The translations under genes were made by a program, and so were the position numbers. Shown here piece after piece: positions 1 through 6,595 of a DNA stretch of 6,892 nt (positions are counted from its first letter, which is position 1; every line of letters starts with the position of its first letter). The stretch comes from Myxococcales bacterium. Its GTDB lineage: Bacteria > Myxococcota > Bradymonadia > UBA7976 > UBA1532. The notes beneath the pieces are model-generated. The model did no database searches. It was not told the DNA's origin and worked only from the letters and a program-made list of their open reading frames with translations. Location: assembly GCA_020430675.1 (NCBI GenBank), contig JAGQJJ010000210.1, positions 1 to 6,892 on the forward strand, written 5' to 3'.

Positions 1-2
1 AG

Positions 3-1934
3 GTGGCTCGCGATCATAAGGTCGACGCCCATGAGCTGGACTCGACGACGCAGGCGGTCGAGGAGTTTGCCGAGCATGCCGGCGGTCCGGCGCGCATTCC
101 GCTGCTGATGAACGCGGTGCTCGACAGGACCGCGGAGTCGAAGGAGCGCGATCCAGGCAAGCTGATGGTGCTCAAGCGCGTGGCGCGCGTGGTGCTGCGC
201 ACCAACGGGCGGTCGGCGCGCAAGCAGGACGCGCTGAGCGAGGTGCTGCGCAAGATGCTGGGCGTGCCGGCGCCGGTGCTGGTGTGGCTGACGCCCGATG
301 ACCGCGTCGACCTGGCCGGGCGCCTGCTGTTTGCCGAGACCGAAGAAGACGCGCTCGATCAGGCGCGGCTGCTGGTGCTGGCGGTGCTGCTGCGCAACGT
401 CGATCGTTATCCGCTGGGGCCCAATCAACTGCACGCGCTGGCGGCGCTGCTCGGGCTGCGGGCGCGCATCGATGGCATCGATCCCGAGGCGCTGGTGCAG
501 AAGCTGGCGTCGCTCAACCCGGTGCCGGTGCTGTACGACGTCGAGCTGGTGGACCTGGAGCCGTTTCGCGCGGCGCTGGGCGAGGCGCCGACCAACGCGC
601 TGGAGAAGGCGCTGGCCGGGGTGCTCGATGGGCTGCTGGAGGCGGGCGCGCCGCTGGGCGATCTGGATCAGCGCCGCCTGAGCGCGCTTTTGCAGGCGGT
701 GCGGCACGAGGCAGCGGTGCTGATCGGCCGGCCGGCCTGGCGCACGCTGCACACGGCGCTGGCCGCGCCCGAGGCGCCGCCGACCATCGAAGCGATGCTG
801 CAACGGCTCACGTTTTTGCTGGGGGCGCGCACGAAGAAGTCGCGCAAGCTGCTGATCACGGCGCTGGCGCATCTGATCGAGATCGGCCGCAACGCGCTCG
901 ACGCGACGCGCTTCACCGAGTTCTGCCGCGCGGCGGCGGCCGAGCCGCTCAGCCGCGACGTGATCGAGGAGTATGCCGCCGAGGCGCCGTCGGAGTTTTC
1001 GCCCGACAAACAGTCGCGGCCGGGCGCGGCCGAGGAGCGGGCGCTCGTCGAGGAGGCGCTGATGGCGTTCTCGGGCACGGGCATCAGCGCCGAGAAGGTG
1101 CGCGATCTGCTGCCGCCGCCGCCGCGCGTGCCGGGCGAGATGCCGCCGGAGGCGATGGCGCGGCTGCGGGTGATGGCCGCCGGGCTCGAAGGGCTCGATG
1201 TGGCGGCGCAGGCGAAGATCGTCAAGCAATGCGTCGAGCGGGTGGGCGGCAAGCTGCGCACGCCGGATCTCGAAGCGATGGAGCTGATGCTGGGCGAGGG
1301 GCCGACGATCGACCTGCTCAAGACCCACACGGTGCCGGTCAGCAAGGCGCCACGCGGGTTGCCGCCGCCCGAGCCCGATGTTTTTGCCCGCACCGGCATG
1401 TTGCCCGCGGCGGAGGTCGCGCGCCGAAGCCCGCCGCGGGTGGTCGAGGCGCTGGCGGCGCCGAATGATGAGCAACTGGCCCAGCGGCGACGCGAGAACT
1501 GGGAGGCCCGGCCGGAGGCCATGGCAGCGCGTCTGGGGGCCGAGGCGCCGGGTGGGGGTCTGACGGCGGAGGCGGTCGATCTGACGGCGGTCGAGTCGGC
1601 GGTCGAGCGTGGCGAGCTGGAGGAGGTCGTGCGCTATCTGCAGGCGTGCCCCGATGGCGCGGCGGGGCTGGCAGACGGCCTGAACCTGACCGCGCTGCAC
1701 CTGTACATCGCCGGGCGGCGCACCGCGGCGGGCGCGCTGTGGACGCGCGCGGTGCGGCTGGCGCCGCGGCAGGCCAACATCCTGTTCAATCTGGCGCGGT
1801 TGAAGGCCGAGATGGGCCAGTCGGATGACGCGCGCCTGCTGCTTCGTCGGGTGCTGACGTTGCGCCCGCACTTGACGCCTGGCCGCATGCTGTTTGCGCG
1901 TCTGCAGGCCGAGCTGCACCAAGGAGCCCGATGA
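3..1934 (+). CDS. Large helical TPR-containing protein of unknown function, possibly 5'-partial
   Basis: I do not recognise a named family. The frame is open from the left edge to a TGA at 1932-1934, and the first possible start is GTG at position 3. Only two bases precede it, so no ribosome binding site can be seen and the true start may lie outside the window. From GTG the product is 643 residues with no signal peptide or membrane segment. Residues 1 to about 430 are rich in Ala, Leu, Glu and Arg and look all-helical. A Pro/Ala/Arg-rich, probably flexible stretch covers about 445-525. About 560-630 reads as two TPR-like helical hairpins, with patterns such as ALWTRAVRLAP and LFNLARLKAEMGQ. 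This suggests a cytoplasmic scaffold or adaptor. The stop overlaps the start of the receiver gene by four bases (ATGA), so the two are probably translated together and may act together. GC-rich third positions match the neighbouring genes. Function is unknown. Confidence 0.82.
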   Translation: MARDHKVDAHELDSTTQAVEEFAEHAGGPARIPLLMNAVLDRTAESKERDPGKLMVLKRVARVVLRTNGRSARKQDALSEVLRKMLGVPAPVLVWLTPDDRVDLAGRLLFAETEEDALDQARLLVLAVLLRNVDRYPLGPNQLHALAALLGLRARIDGIDPEALVQKLASLNPVPVLYDVELVDLEPFRAALGEAPTNALEKALAGVLDGLLEAGAPLGDLDQRRLSALLQAVRHEAAVLIGRPAWRTLHTALAAPEAPPTIEAMLQRLTFLLGARTKKSRKLLITALAHLIEIGRNALDATRFTEFCRAAAAEPLSRDVIEEYAAEAPSEFSPDKQSRPGAAEERALVEEALMAFSGTGISAEKVRDLLPPPPRVPGEMPPEAMARLRVMAAGLEGLDVAAQAKIVKQCVERVGGKLRTPDLEAMELMLGEGPTIDLLKTHTVPVSKAPRGLPPPEPDVFARTGMLPAAEVARRSPPRVVEALAAPNDEQLAQRRRENWEARPEAMAARLGAEAPGGGLTAEAVDLTAVESAVERGELEEVVRYLQACPDGAAGLADGLNLTALHLYIAGRRTAAGALWTRAVRLAPRQANILFNLARLKAEMGQSDDARLLLRRVLTLRPHLTPGRMLFARLQAELHQGAR

Positions 1935-2353
1935 GCGCGCAAGATCCGGCGGCCCGCGCGGCCGCGCCGTCGCCGCGGCCGATGCTGGTGCTGGTCGTCG
2001 AGGATGACGAAAAGACCCGCAAGCTGGTCGGGCAGGTGGTCCGCAAAGGCGGCTATCGCGCAGTGCTGGCCGAGGACGGCATTCAAGCGGCGAGCGTGCT
2101 CAAGAAGGCGCGACCTGATCTGATCATCCTCGATATCCGCATGCCGCGCATGGATGGCTTCAAGCTGCTGGAGCTGCTGCAACGCTATGAAACCGCGGCG
2201 AGCATTCCGGTGGTGATGCTGACCGCGTCCGACAGCCCGCTCGACCTGGATCGCGCGCTGCGGCTGGGCGTGCAGGATTATCTGGTGAAGCCGATCTCAC
2301 CCAAGGCGCTGCTGTTGAAGGTGCGCGCGCTGCTCAAGCCGCCGGCGAGTTGA
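1931..2353 (+). CDS. Stand-alone response regulator receiver (CheY-like) protein
   Basis: A 140-residue protein made almost entirely of one receiver domain, about residues 18-137, after a short Ala/Pro-rich N-terminal tail. All hallmark residues are visible: the acidic pocket E24-D25-D26, phosphoacceptor D68 in LIILDIRMPRMDG, the switch threonine T98 in VVMLTAS, and the conserved lysine K120 in YLVKPIS. There is no DNA-binding or enzymatic output domain, so it should signal by binding a partner or relaying phosphate. No histidine kinase is encoded in the window. The ATG at 1931 overlaps the TGA of the upstream TPR-like gene, and AAGGAG at 1921-1926 lies four bases before it, so start and coupling are well supported. 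The upstream protein is a reasonable partner candidate, but this rests only on gene order. The 3' end faces the convergent CARF-nuclease gene across 19 bases. Confidence 0.95.
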   Translation: MSAQDPAARAAAPSPRPMLVLVVEDDEKTRKLVGQVVRKGGYRAVLAEDGIQAASVLKKARPDLIILDIRMPRMDGFKLLELLQRYETAASIPVVMLTASDSPLDLDRALRLGVQDYLVKPISPKALLLKVRALLKPPAS

Positions 2354-2372
2354 GGCGCATTGCGCGGCGTCG

Positions 2373-3536
2373 TCAGGCGCTGATGCGGTCTTCGAGCTTG
2401 CCGGGAATCCACTGAAGGAGCCGTTCGCGCAGGCGGCGGACCTCGCTGCCGGCGACCACTTCGATCTCAAGCTCGTCGGCCCGGTTCAGCTCGGATGCGC
2501 GCAGGGGCTTGAAGCTGACCAGCATCGCCCGGCCCTGGGCGCCGCCGAGAACGGCTTTGAGGGTGTCGAGCTTGTAGAGCGCGCGGTTGCCGGCGTCTTC
2601 GCGGCCCATGCAGGCGGTCTTGCACTCGATGACGTAGAGGCGGTTGTCGGCGAGGAAGGCGACGTCGATCTCGTTGCGGACGCGGCCGCCGCTGACGTCG
2701 CGGGCCGCTTCGAGGCCGCGGGCCACGTCCTGAACGGTCGGGCGCTCGCGGCGCAGGCCGTAGATGAGACCGTAGACATGCGCTTCGAGCCAGCCGCCCT
2801 GCACGAAGAAGCGCCGGTCCTCATCGGGGAACTTGAGGCGGTCGCCCGATCGCGTGAGGCAGCCGACGTTGGCGAAGCGGTCGATGAGGGCTTGCAGGTC
2901 GGGCCACCGGCGCTGGCGGCCGTCTTGCGGTTCGCTGATCAGCGTGTGCTCGGCCGTGCCGGCCAGGAAATTGAGCGCGGCGAGCGGCGCGGCGAGGGCC
3001 TCGGCGTCGGCCACCAGCGCGTCGGTCAGCCCGCGCAGGTTTGCCGGCACGCCTTCGCTGGGACCGGTGGCGGTGACCGTGGCGCCGTGGGCGATGAGGA
3101 ACGGGCCGAGGCGGATGCGATCGGCCAGGTCGCGCGAGGGCGGGCGCGCCGGGTGCGAGAGCCAGACCAGGTGGTCGGTCTCGGGGTTCACGTAGAAGAC
3201 CGGGCGCTCGAACTGGCGGCAGACCTCGTAGGCCGCGAGCGACATCGGCTTGGTGCCGCCGGTCGCGTTCAAGAGCAGCGTGGCGTCTTCGCGGGCGATG
3301 AGCAGTTCGAGGAAGCGCTCGCGCAAGTGCTCGATGTCATAGGCGTCCTGCACCGGCCAGCGCGTGCAGCGCACGCCGCGCGGGCGCAGGACGGCTTCGA
3401 GCCAGTCGGCGCGCTCGGCCATCTGCGGGCTGACGACGAGGATGACTTCGTGCGGCGCAAACTCGGGGTCGAGCGCCGGGGTGAGGTTGGGCGTTGGCTG
3501 GTCCGAGACCAGGCAGATGTGTACGCCGCCGGCCAT
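2373..3536 (-). CDS. card1: Card1/Can2-type CARF-domain nuclease (DUF1887 family)
   Basis: A 387-residue protein with the two-part layout of Card1/Can2 and of the structurally solved Vibrio cholerae VC1899. Residues 1 to about 150 form a CARF-type Rossmann domain: it opens with HICLVSDQPTPNLTPAL and carries the ligand-loop signature N90-A-T-G-G-T-K96-P-M. A helical/winged-helix linker spans about 160-245. The PD-(D/E)XK nuclease follows, with E251 in GGWLE, E289 and D291 in RNEIDV, and E304-C-K306 in VIECKT, then the typical stretch LYKLDTLKAVLGG and RAMLVSFKPLR. All expected catalytic positions are present and length is normal for the family, so it looks intact. Characterised relatives are DNA/RNA nucleases switched on by cyclic tetra-adenylate from type III CRISPR Cas10; that this one uses the same ligand is inference. 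Its ATG shares one base with the nupC stop (TGATG) and no good Shine-Dalgarno precedes it, so translation probably depends on nupC. No cas gene or CRISPR array is in the window. Confidence 0.93.
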   Translation of the reverse strand: MAGGVHICLVSDQPTPNLTPALDPEFAPHEVILVVSPQMAERADWLEAVLRPRGVRCTRWPVQDAYDIEHLRERFLELLIAREDATLLLNATGGTKPMSLAAYEVCRQFERPVFYVNPETDHLVWLSHPARPPSRDLADRIRLGPFLIAHGATVTATGPSEGVPANLRGLTDALVADAEALAAPLAALNFLAGTAEHTLISEPQDGRQRRWPDLQALIDRFANVGCLTRSGDRLKFPDEDRRFFVQGGWLEAHVYGLIYGLRRERPTVQDVARGLEAARDVSGGRVRNEIDVAFLADNRLYVIECKTACMGREDAGNRALYKLDTLKAVLGGAQGRAMLVSFKPLRASELNRADELEIEVVAGSEVRRLRERLLQWIPGKLEDRISA

Positions 3537-5080
3537 CAGACGAAGATGCCGGCCACCGTCGCGGTCATCTGCGCGGCCAGGGTGCCGCCGATCATCGCCT
3601 TTAGGCCCAGCTTGGCCAGATCCTGCCGCCGGCCGGGCGCGATGGCGCCGATGCCGCCGATCTGGATGGCGATGCTACCGAAGTTGGCGAAGCCGCAGAG
3701 GGCATAGGTGGCGATGACCACCGAGCGCGGGCTGGTGATCGTGCCGTTGCGCACCATCTCGGCCAGGTCGAGGTAGGCGACGAACTCGTTGACGATGGTC
3801 TTGGTGCCGAGCAGCTGGCCGACGGCGACCGCGTCGCCCCAGGTGACGCCCATCACCCACGCGATGGGCGCGAGCACCCAGCCGAGGATGCGCTGGAAGG
3901 TGATGACCTCCCACAGATCGGTGGAGGGCAGGCCGGTCAGGCCAGCGCTCTGGGCGGCGGCGCTCATCTTCTGGATGCAGCCGGCGCTGCCCTCGAAGCT
4001 GACCGCGTCCATCGAGGCGCAGCCGTCGGGCAGGGTCAGGTTGGTGTGGGCGCCGAAGAACTGGAACCAGTCGCCGAGCACGCCGCGGTGCTGCCAGAAG
4101 CTGGGCAGGCCGAGCACATAGTTGAACAGCGCGATGAGCGCCACGAAGGCGAGCAGCATGGCCAGCACGTTGAGCGAGAGCTTGAGGCCGTCAGCGGCGC
4201 CGGTGGCCGCGGCGTCGATCACGTTGGTGTACGGCGTCTTGGCCATCGGCACATGGTCAGAGGCGGTGACCGGCTTGGCGTCTTCGGGGTACATCAACTT
4301 GGCGATGACCAGCGCGGCGGGCGCCGACATGATGCTCGCGGTCAGCAGGTGGCCGGCCATGTCGGGGAAGACGCCGCGGAACATGCCCACGTAGGCGACC
4401 ATCACGCCGCCGGCGACGGTGGAGAAGCCGCCGACCATCACCGCCATCAGCTCGCTCATCGTCAGCTCGGTGACAAACGGGCGGATCAGCAGCGGCGCTT
4501 CGGTCTGGCCGACGAAGATGTTGCCCGCCGCCGAGAGGCTCTCGGCGCCCGAGGTCTTGAGCGTGCGCTGCATGAGCCAGGCGACGCCGCCGACGACAAA
4601 CTGCATCACGCGCAGGTGGTAGAGCACCGCCATCAGCGACGAGAAGAAGATGATGGTCGGCAGCACGCTGAGCGCAAAGCTGAAGCCGGGCACCTGCATC
4701 AAGCTGCCGAAGACCATGTTGGCGCCGGCTTCATAAAAGCCGAGCAGCTTGTTGACCGCGTCTTTGACGCCGAGGAAGAAGCCGCGGCCGGCGTCGGTGC
4801 GCAGCACGAGCAGACCCAGCACCACCTGCAGGCCGACGCCCCAGATCACCACCCGCCAGTGGATCTTGCGGCGGTTATTGCTCATCAGCCAGGCGATGGC
4901 CATCATCACCAAGAGCCCGAAGAGGCTCAGGATGCGGGCCGAGACCGGGGTGTCGACGGTGGTGGGCAGGGCGACCGCCTCGCCGCCAGCGTCCTGCGCT
5001 GCCGCGACGGCGGGCAGCAGCAGCGCCAGCAGGGCCAGGGCCCCTCCGGTCAATGAAAAGCGCTTGTTGGGACCGTGCAA
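3536..5080 (-). CDS. nupC: Concentrative nucleoside transporter, CNT/NupC family
   Basis: A 514-residue inner-membrane transporter that should import nucleosides with a Na+ or H+ gradient. The CNT substrate-site motifs are all visible: N187 and G191-Q-T-E194 in NIFVGQTEAPLLIRPF, N431-E432-F in TIVNEFVAYLDLAEM, and N466 and S469 in LCGFANFGSIAIQIGG. Hydrophobic segments fill most of residues 50-320 and 390-514. It is over 100 residues longer than E. coli NupC (about 400). Part of the excess is a signal-peptide-like leader (basic N-terminus, hydrophobic 13-27, AVAAAQ around 28). Another part is an extra loop of about 55 residues near 327-388 with two cysteines, C354 and C368. The start is TTG; GGAGG at 5089-5093, eight bases upstream, supports it, and the leader would be lost with a later start. 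It follows the phosphorylase gene by 18 bases and its TGA overlaps the CARF-nuclease ATG. Substrate preference cannot be read directly, but the phosphorylase next door suggests pyrimidine nucleosides. Confidence 0.95.
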   Translation of the reverse strand: MHGPNKRFSLTGGALALLALLLPAVAAAQDAGGEAVALPTTVDTPVSARILSLFGLLVMMAIAWLMSNNRRKIHWRVVIWGVGLQVVLGLLVLRTDAGRGFFLGVKDAVNKLLGFYEAGANMVFGSLMQVPGFSFALSVLPTIIFFSSLMAVLYHLRVMQFVVGGVAWLMQRTLKTSGAESLSAAGNIFVGQTEAPLLIRPFVTELTMSELMAVMVGGFSTVAGGVMVAYVGMFRGVFPDMAGHLLTASIMSAPAALVIAKLMYPEDAKPVTASDHVPMAKTPYTNVIDAAATGAADGLKLSLNVLAMLLAFVALIALFNYVLGLPSFWQHRGVLGDWFQFFGAHTNLTLPDGCASMDAVSFEGSAGCIQKMSAAAQSAGLTGLPSTDLWEVITFQRILGWVLAPIAWVMGVTWGDAVAVGQLLGTKTIVNEFVAYLDLAEMVRNGTITSPRSVVIATYALCGFANFGSIAIQIGGIGAIAPGRRQDLAKLGLKAMIGGTLAAQMTATVAGIFV

Positions 5081-5088
5081 GTCCTCAT

Positions 5089-5093
5089 CCTCC
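5089..5093 (-). promoter_or_regulatory. Ribosome binding site that sets the TTG start of nupC
   Basis: On the minus strand GGAGG is followed by eight bases and then TTG at 5080. An ATG directly abuts this GGAGG but is out of frame with nupC and opens only a 12-codon ORF, so TTG is the supported start. Confidence 0.7.
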
Positions 5094-5098
5094 GCGGT

Positions 5099-6406
5099 TC
5101 AGGCGGGCGGCGCCCGCTCGCTGATGCGTTCGATGATCAGCGGTCGAGGAACGGGCGGCGCGTCGGCGATCGTCCACGCCGCCTTGAGGTGGGCGCGCGC
5201 GTCGTCGAGGCCGCGCCCGGTGTGATGGATGCGGGCCAGCGGTTGGCCGGCTTCGACGCGATCGCCCGTCTTGGCGAGCACTTCGAGGCCCACCGCGGGG
5301 TCGACCGCGTCTTCTTTGCGGGCGCGGCCGGCGCCGAGACACATGGCGGCGAGGCCGACATGCTCGGTCTCGATCGCGGTCACAAACCCGGCGCGCGGCG
5401 CGGCGAAGGCTTCGACCGACGGCGCGTGCGGCAGTCGATCGGGGTCGTGCAGCGCCCGCACGTCACCGCCCTGGGCGGCGACGACCTGCTCGAAGACGGC
5501 AAACGCGCGTCCATCATCGAGCGCGGCTTTGGCCTGCGCCGGATCGAGGCCGCCGAGCGCGAGCATCTCTTCGGCGAGGCCCAGCGTCAGCGTGCGCACG
5601 TCTTCCGGGCCGCCGCCCCGCAGCACGTCGAGCGACTCGCGCACTTCGAGGGCGTTGCCGACCATATGGCCGAGCGGCTGGTTCATGTCGGTCAGCAACG
5701 CCACGACCTTGCAGCCCACCTCGGCGCCGATGCCAACCATGGTGCGGGCCAGCGTGCGCGCTTCGTCGAGCCGCTTCATGAAAGCGCCGGTGCCCACCTT
5801 GACGTCGAGCACGAGCCCGTCGATGCCCTCGGCGAGCTTCTTCGACATGATCGAGCTGGCGATGAGCGGGATGCTCTCGACGGTCGCGGTCACGTCCCGC
5901 AGGGCGTAGAGCCGCTTGTCGGCGGGCGCGATCTCCTCGGTCTGGCCGATGAGACCGAGCCGCAGCGCGTCGTCGGCGACCTGGGCCACGAAGCGCTCGA
6001 CGGGCAGGTCGGTGCGGAACCCGGGGATGCTCTCCAGCTTGTCGAGCGTGCCGCCGGTGTGGCCGAGGCCCCGGCCGCTGACCATCGGCACCCGCAGGCC
6101 GCAGGCGGCGACGAGCGGGGCGAGCGGCAGGCTGATCTTGTCGCCGACGCCGCCGGTGCTGTGTTTGTCGACCTTGGCCCCGTCGAGGTGGCCGAGGTCG
6201 AGCACGTCGCCCGAGCGCAGCATGGCGTCGGTCCAGGCCGACAGCTCGGCCGGCTCGAGGCCGCGGAAGTAGACCGCCATGGCCAGGGCCGACATCTGGT
6301 AGTCGGGCACGTCGCCCCGGGCGTAGCCGGCGATCAGGGCCCGGATGTCCTCGGGGTCGAGGGCCTGTCCGTCTCGTTTGCGGGCGATCAGCTCAGCGGC
6401 TCTCAC
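5099..6406 (-). CDS. pdp: Pyrimidine-nucleoside phosphorylase / thymidine phosphorylase
   Basis: Splits pyrimidine (deoxy)nucleosides with phosphate into the base and (deoxy)ribose-1-phosphate, in the cytoplasm, as a salvage step. With the GTG at 6406 the protein has 435 residues, the usual length for the family, and opens with the typical (M)RAAELIARKRDG. The family signature SGRGLGHTGGTLDKLE lies at 110-125, the phosphate-site segment DKHSTGGVGDK at 80-90, and the substrate-site residues R170, S185 and K189 in YALRD and LIASSIMSKK. The C-terminal domain carries GAGRARKEDAVDPAVG, a family element. The GTG has a strong Shine-Dalgarno (GGGGAGGA) just upstream. The frame stays open to a TTG at 6475, but the 23 extra residues have no family counterpart and overlap the candidate promoter. 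DYQMSALAMAVYFRG and the C-terminus look more like the broad pyrimidine enzyme (Pdp) than like E. coli DeoA, but deoA is also a defensible name. It is the first gene of the salvage operon. Confidence 0.95.
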   Translation of the reverse strand: MRAAELIARKRDGQALDPEDIRALIAGYARGDVPDYQMSALAMAVYFRGLEPAELSAWTDAMLRSGDVLDLGHLDGAKVDKHSTGGVGDKISLPLAPLVAACGLRVPMVSGRGLGHTGGTLDKLESIPGFRTDLPVERFVAQVADDALRLGLIGQTEEIAPADKRLYALRDVTATVESIPLIASSIMSKKLAEGIDGLVLDVKVGTGAFMKRLDEARTLARTMVGIGAEVGCKVVALLTDMNQPLGHMVGNALEVRESLDVLRGGGPEDVRTLTLGLAEEMLALGGLDPAQAKAALDDGRAFAVFEQVVAAQGGDVRALHDPDRLPHAPSVEAFAAPRAGFVTAIETEHVGLAAMCLGAGRARKEDAVDPAVGLEVLAKTGDRVEAGQPLARIHHTGRGLDDARAHLKAAWTIADAPPVPRPLIIERISERAPPA

Positions 6407-6409
6407 GGG

Positions 6410-6417
6410 TCCTCCCC
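6410..6417 (-). promoter_or_regulatory. Ribosome binding site that sets the GTG start of the phosphorylase gene
   Basis: GGGGAGGA on the minus strand ends three bases before GTG at 6406. This favours the GTG over the in-frame upstream TTG at 6475, as does the family N-terminus. Confidence 0.75.
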
Positions 6418-6446
6418 ACTGCGATGCGTGGTCGTGCGCGATGCTC

Positions 6447-6475
6447 CACTTACGACGCCGGGGGGGTGGGGTCAA
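6447..6475 (-). promoter_or_regulatory. Candidate sigma70-type promoter for the phosphorylase-nupC-card1 operon
   Basis: Reading the minus strand, TTGACC (6470-6475) matches the -35 consensus well. A 17-base C-rich spacer follows, then TAAGTG (6447-6452), a poor -10 match. Transcription would start near 6440 and leave a leader of about 35 bases before the GTG. The spacing and the position in the only sizeable gap upstream of the operon support it; the weak -10 keeps confidence low. Confidence 0.35.
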
Positions 6476-6510
6476 CGGGCATGGCGGGGCGGTGACGTGC
6501 CGGAGGTCGT

Positions 6511-6520
6511 GACCGCGGTC
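6511..6520. repeat. 10-base perfect palindrome in the operon upstream region
   Basis: GACCGCGGTC equals its own reverse complement. It lies about 35 bases upstream of the candidate -35 box, a place where an activator could bind. A palindrome this short in GC-rich DNA may be chance, so an operator role is only a possibility. Confidence 0.25.
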
Positions 6521-6534
6521 GTCGTCGGGAGAGC

Positions 6535-6575
6535 CGCGCCGCCCGCAGGGCCGCTGCGGGGCCGCGGGCGGCGCG
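6535..6575 (-). terminator. Strong GC hairpin after the right-hand gene, possible terminator
   Basis: CGCGCCGCCCGC (6535-6546) is an exact inverted repeat of GCGGGCGGCGCG (6564-6575), giving a 12-base-pair stem. The 17-base middle could add a further GGCC/GGCC pairing. It begins about 20 bases past the stop of the minus-strand gene ending at 6596, where a terminator is expected, and would separate that gene from the salvage operon. There is no T-run on either side, so it is not a classical intrinsic terminator; it may act as a pausing or 3'-end-protecting structure. Confidence 0.4.
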
Positions 6576-6595
6576 TCATCGGGCGGGCAGGCGCC

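Noticed and set aside
668..1522. Minus-strand open frame of 284 codons within the large TPR-like gene
   Set aside because: Ser/Ala/Arg-rich product with no recognisable fold. The plus-strand frame is far longer and ends in a proper ATGA junction with an evident receiver gene.
1559..1606. Imperfect tandem repeat in the large TPR-like gene (TCTGACGGCGG twice, GGCGGTCGA three times)
   Set aside because: It encodes an ordinary Ala/Val/Glu-rich helix (LTAEAVDLTAVESAVE) and is explained by codon bias and similar residues; no mobile or regulatory element is indicated.
2778..3707. Plus-strand open frame of 309 codons antisense to the CARF-nuclease gene and the end of nupC
   Set aside because: It crosses the junction of two well-supported genes and shows Arg/Ala/Gly-rich low complexity with no motif; long antisense frames are common at this GC content.
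4046..5056. Plus-strand open frame of 336 codons antisense to nupC
   Set aside because: It mirrors a clear transporter gene; its product is extremely rich in His, Asp, Glu, Gln and Gly with no domain, as expected from the complement of GC-rich membrane-protein codons.
5229..5909. Plus-strand open frames antisense to the phosphorylase gene (also 5916-6272)
   Set aside because: The minus strand encodes an unmistakable, full-length phosphorylase; these are Ser/Arg/Pro-rich shadows.
6407..6475. Longer phosphorylase starting at TTG 6475
   Set aside because: The extra 23 residues match no family N-terminus, and the GTG at 6406 has a strong ribosome site and gives the standard length.
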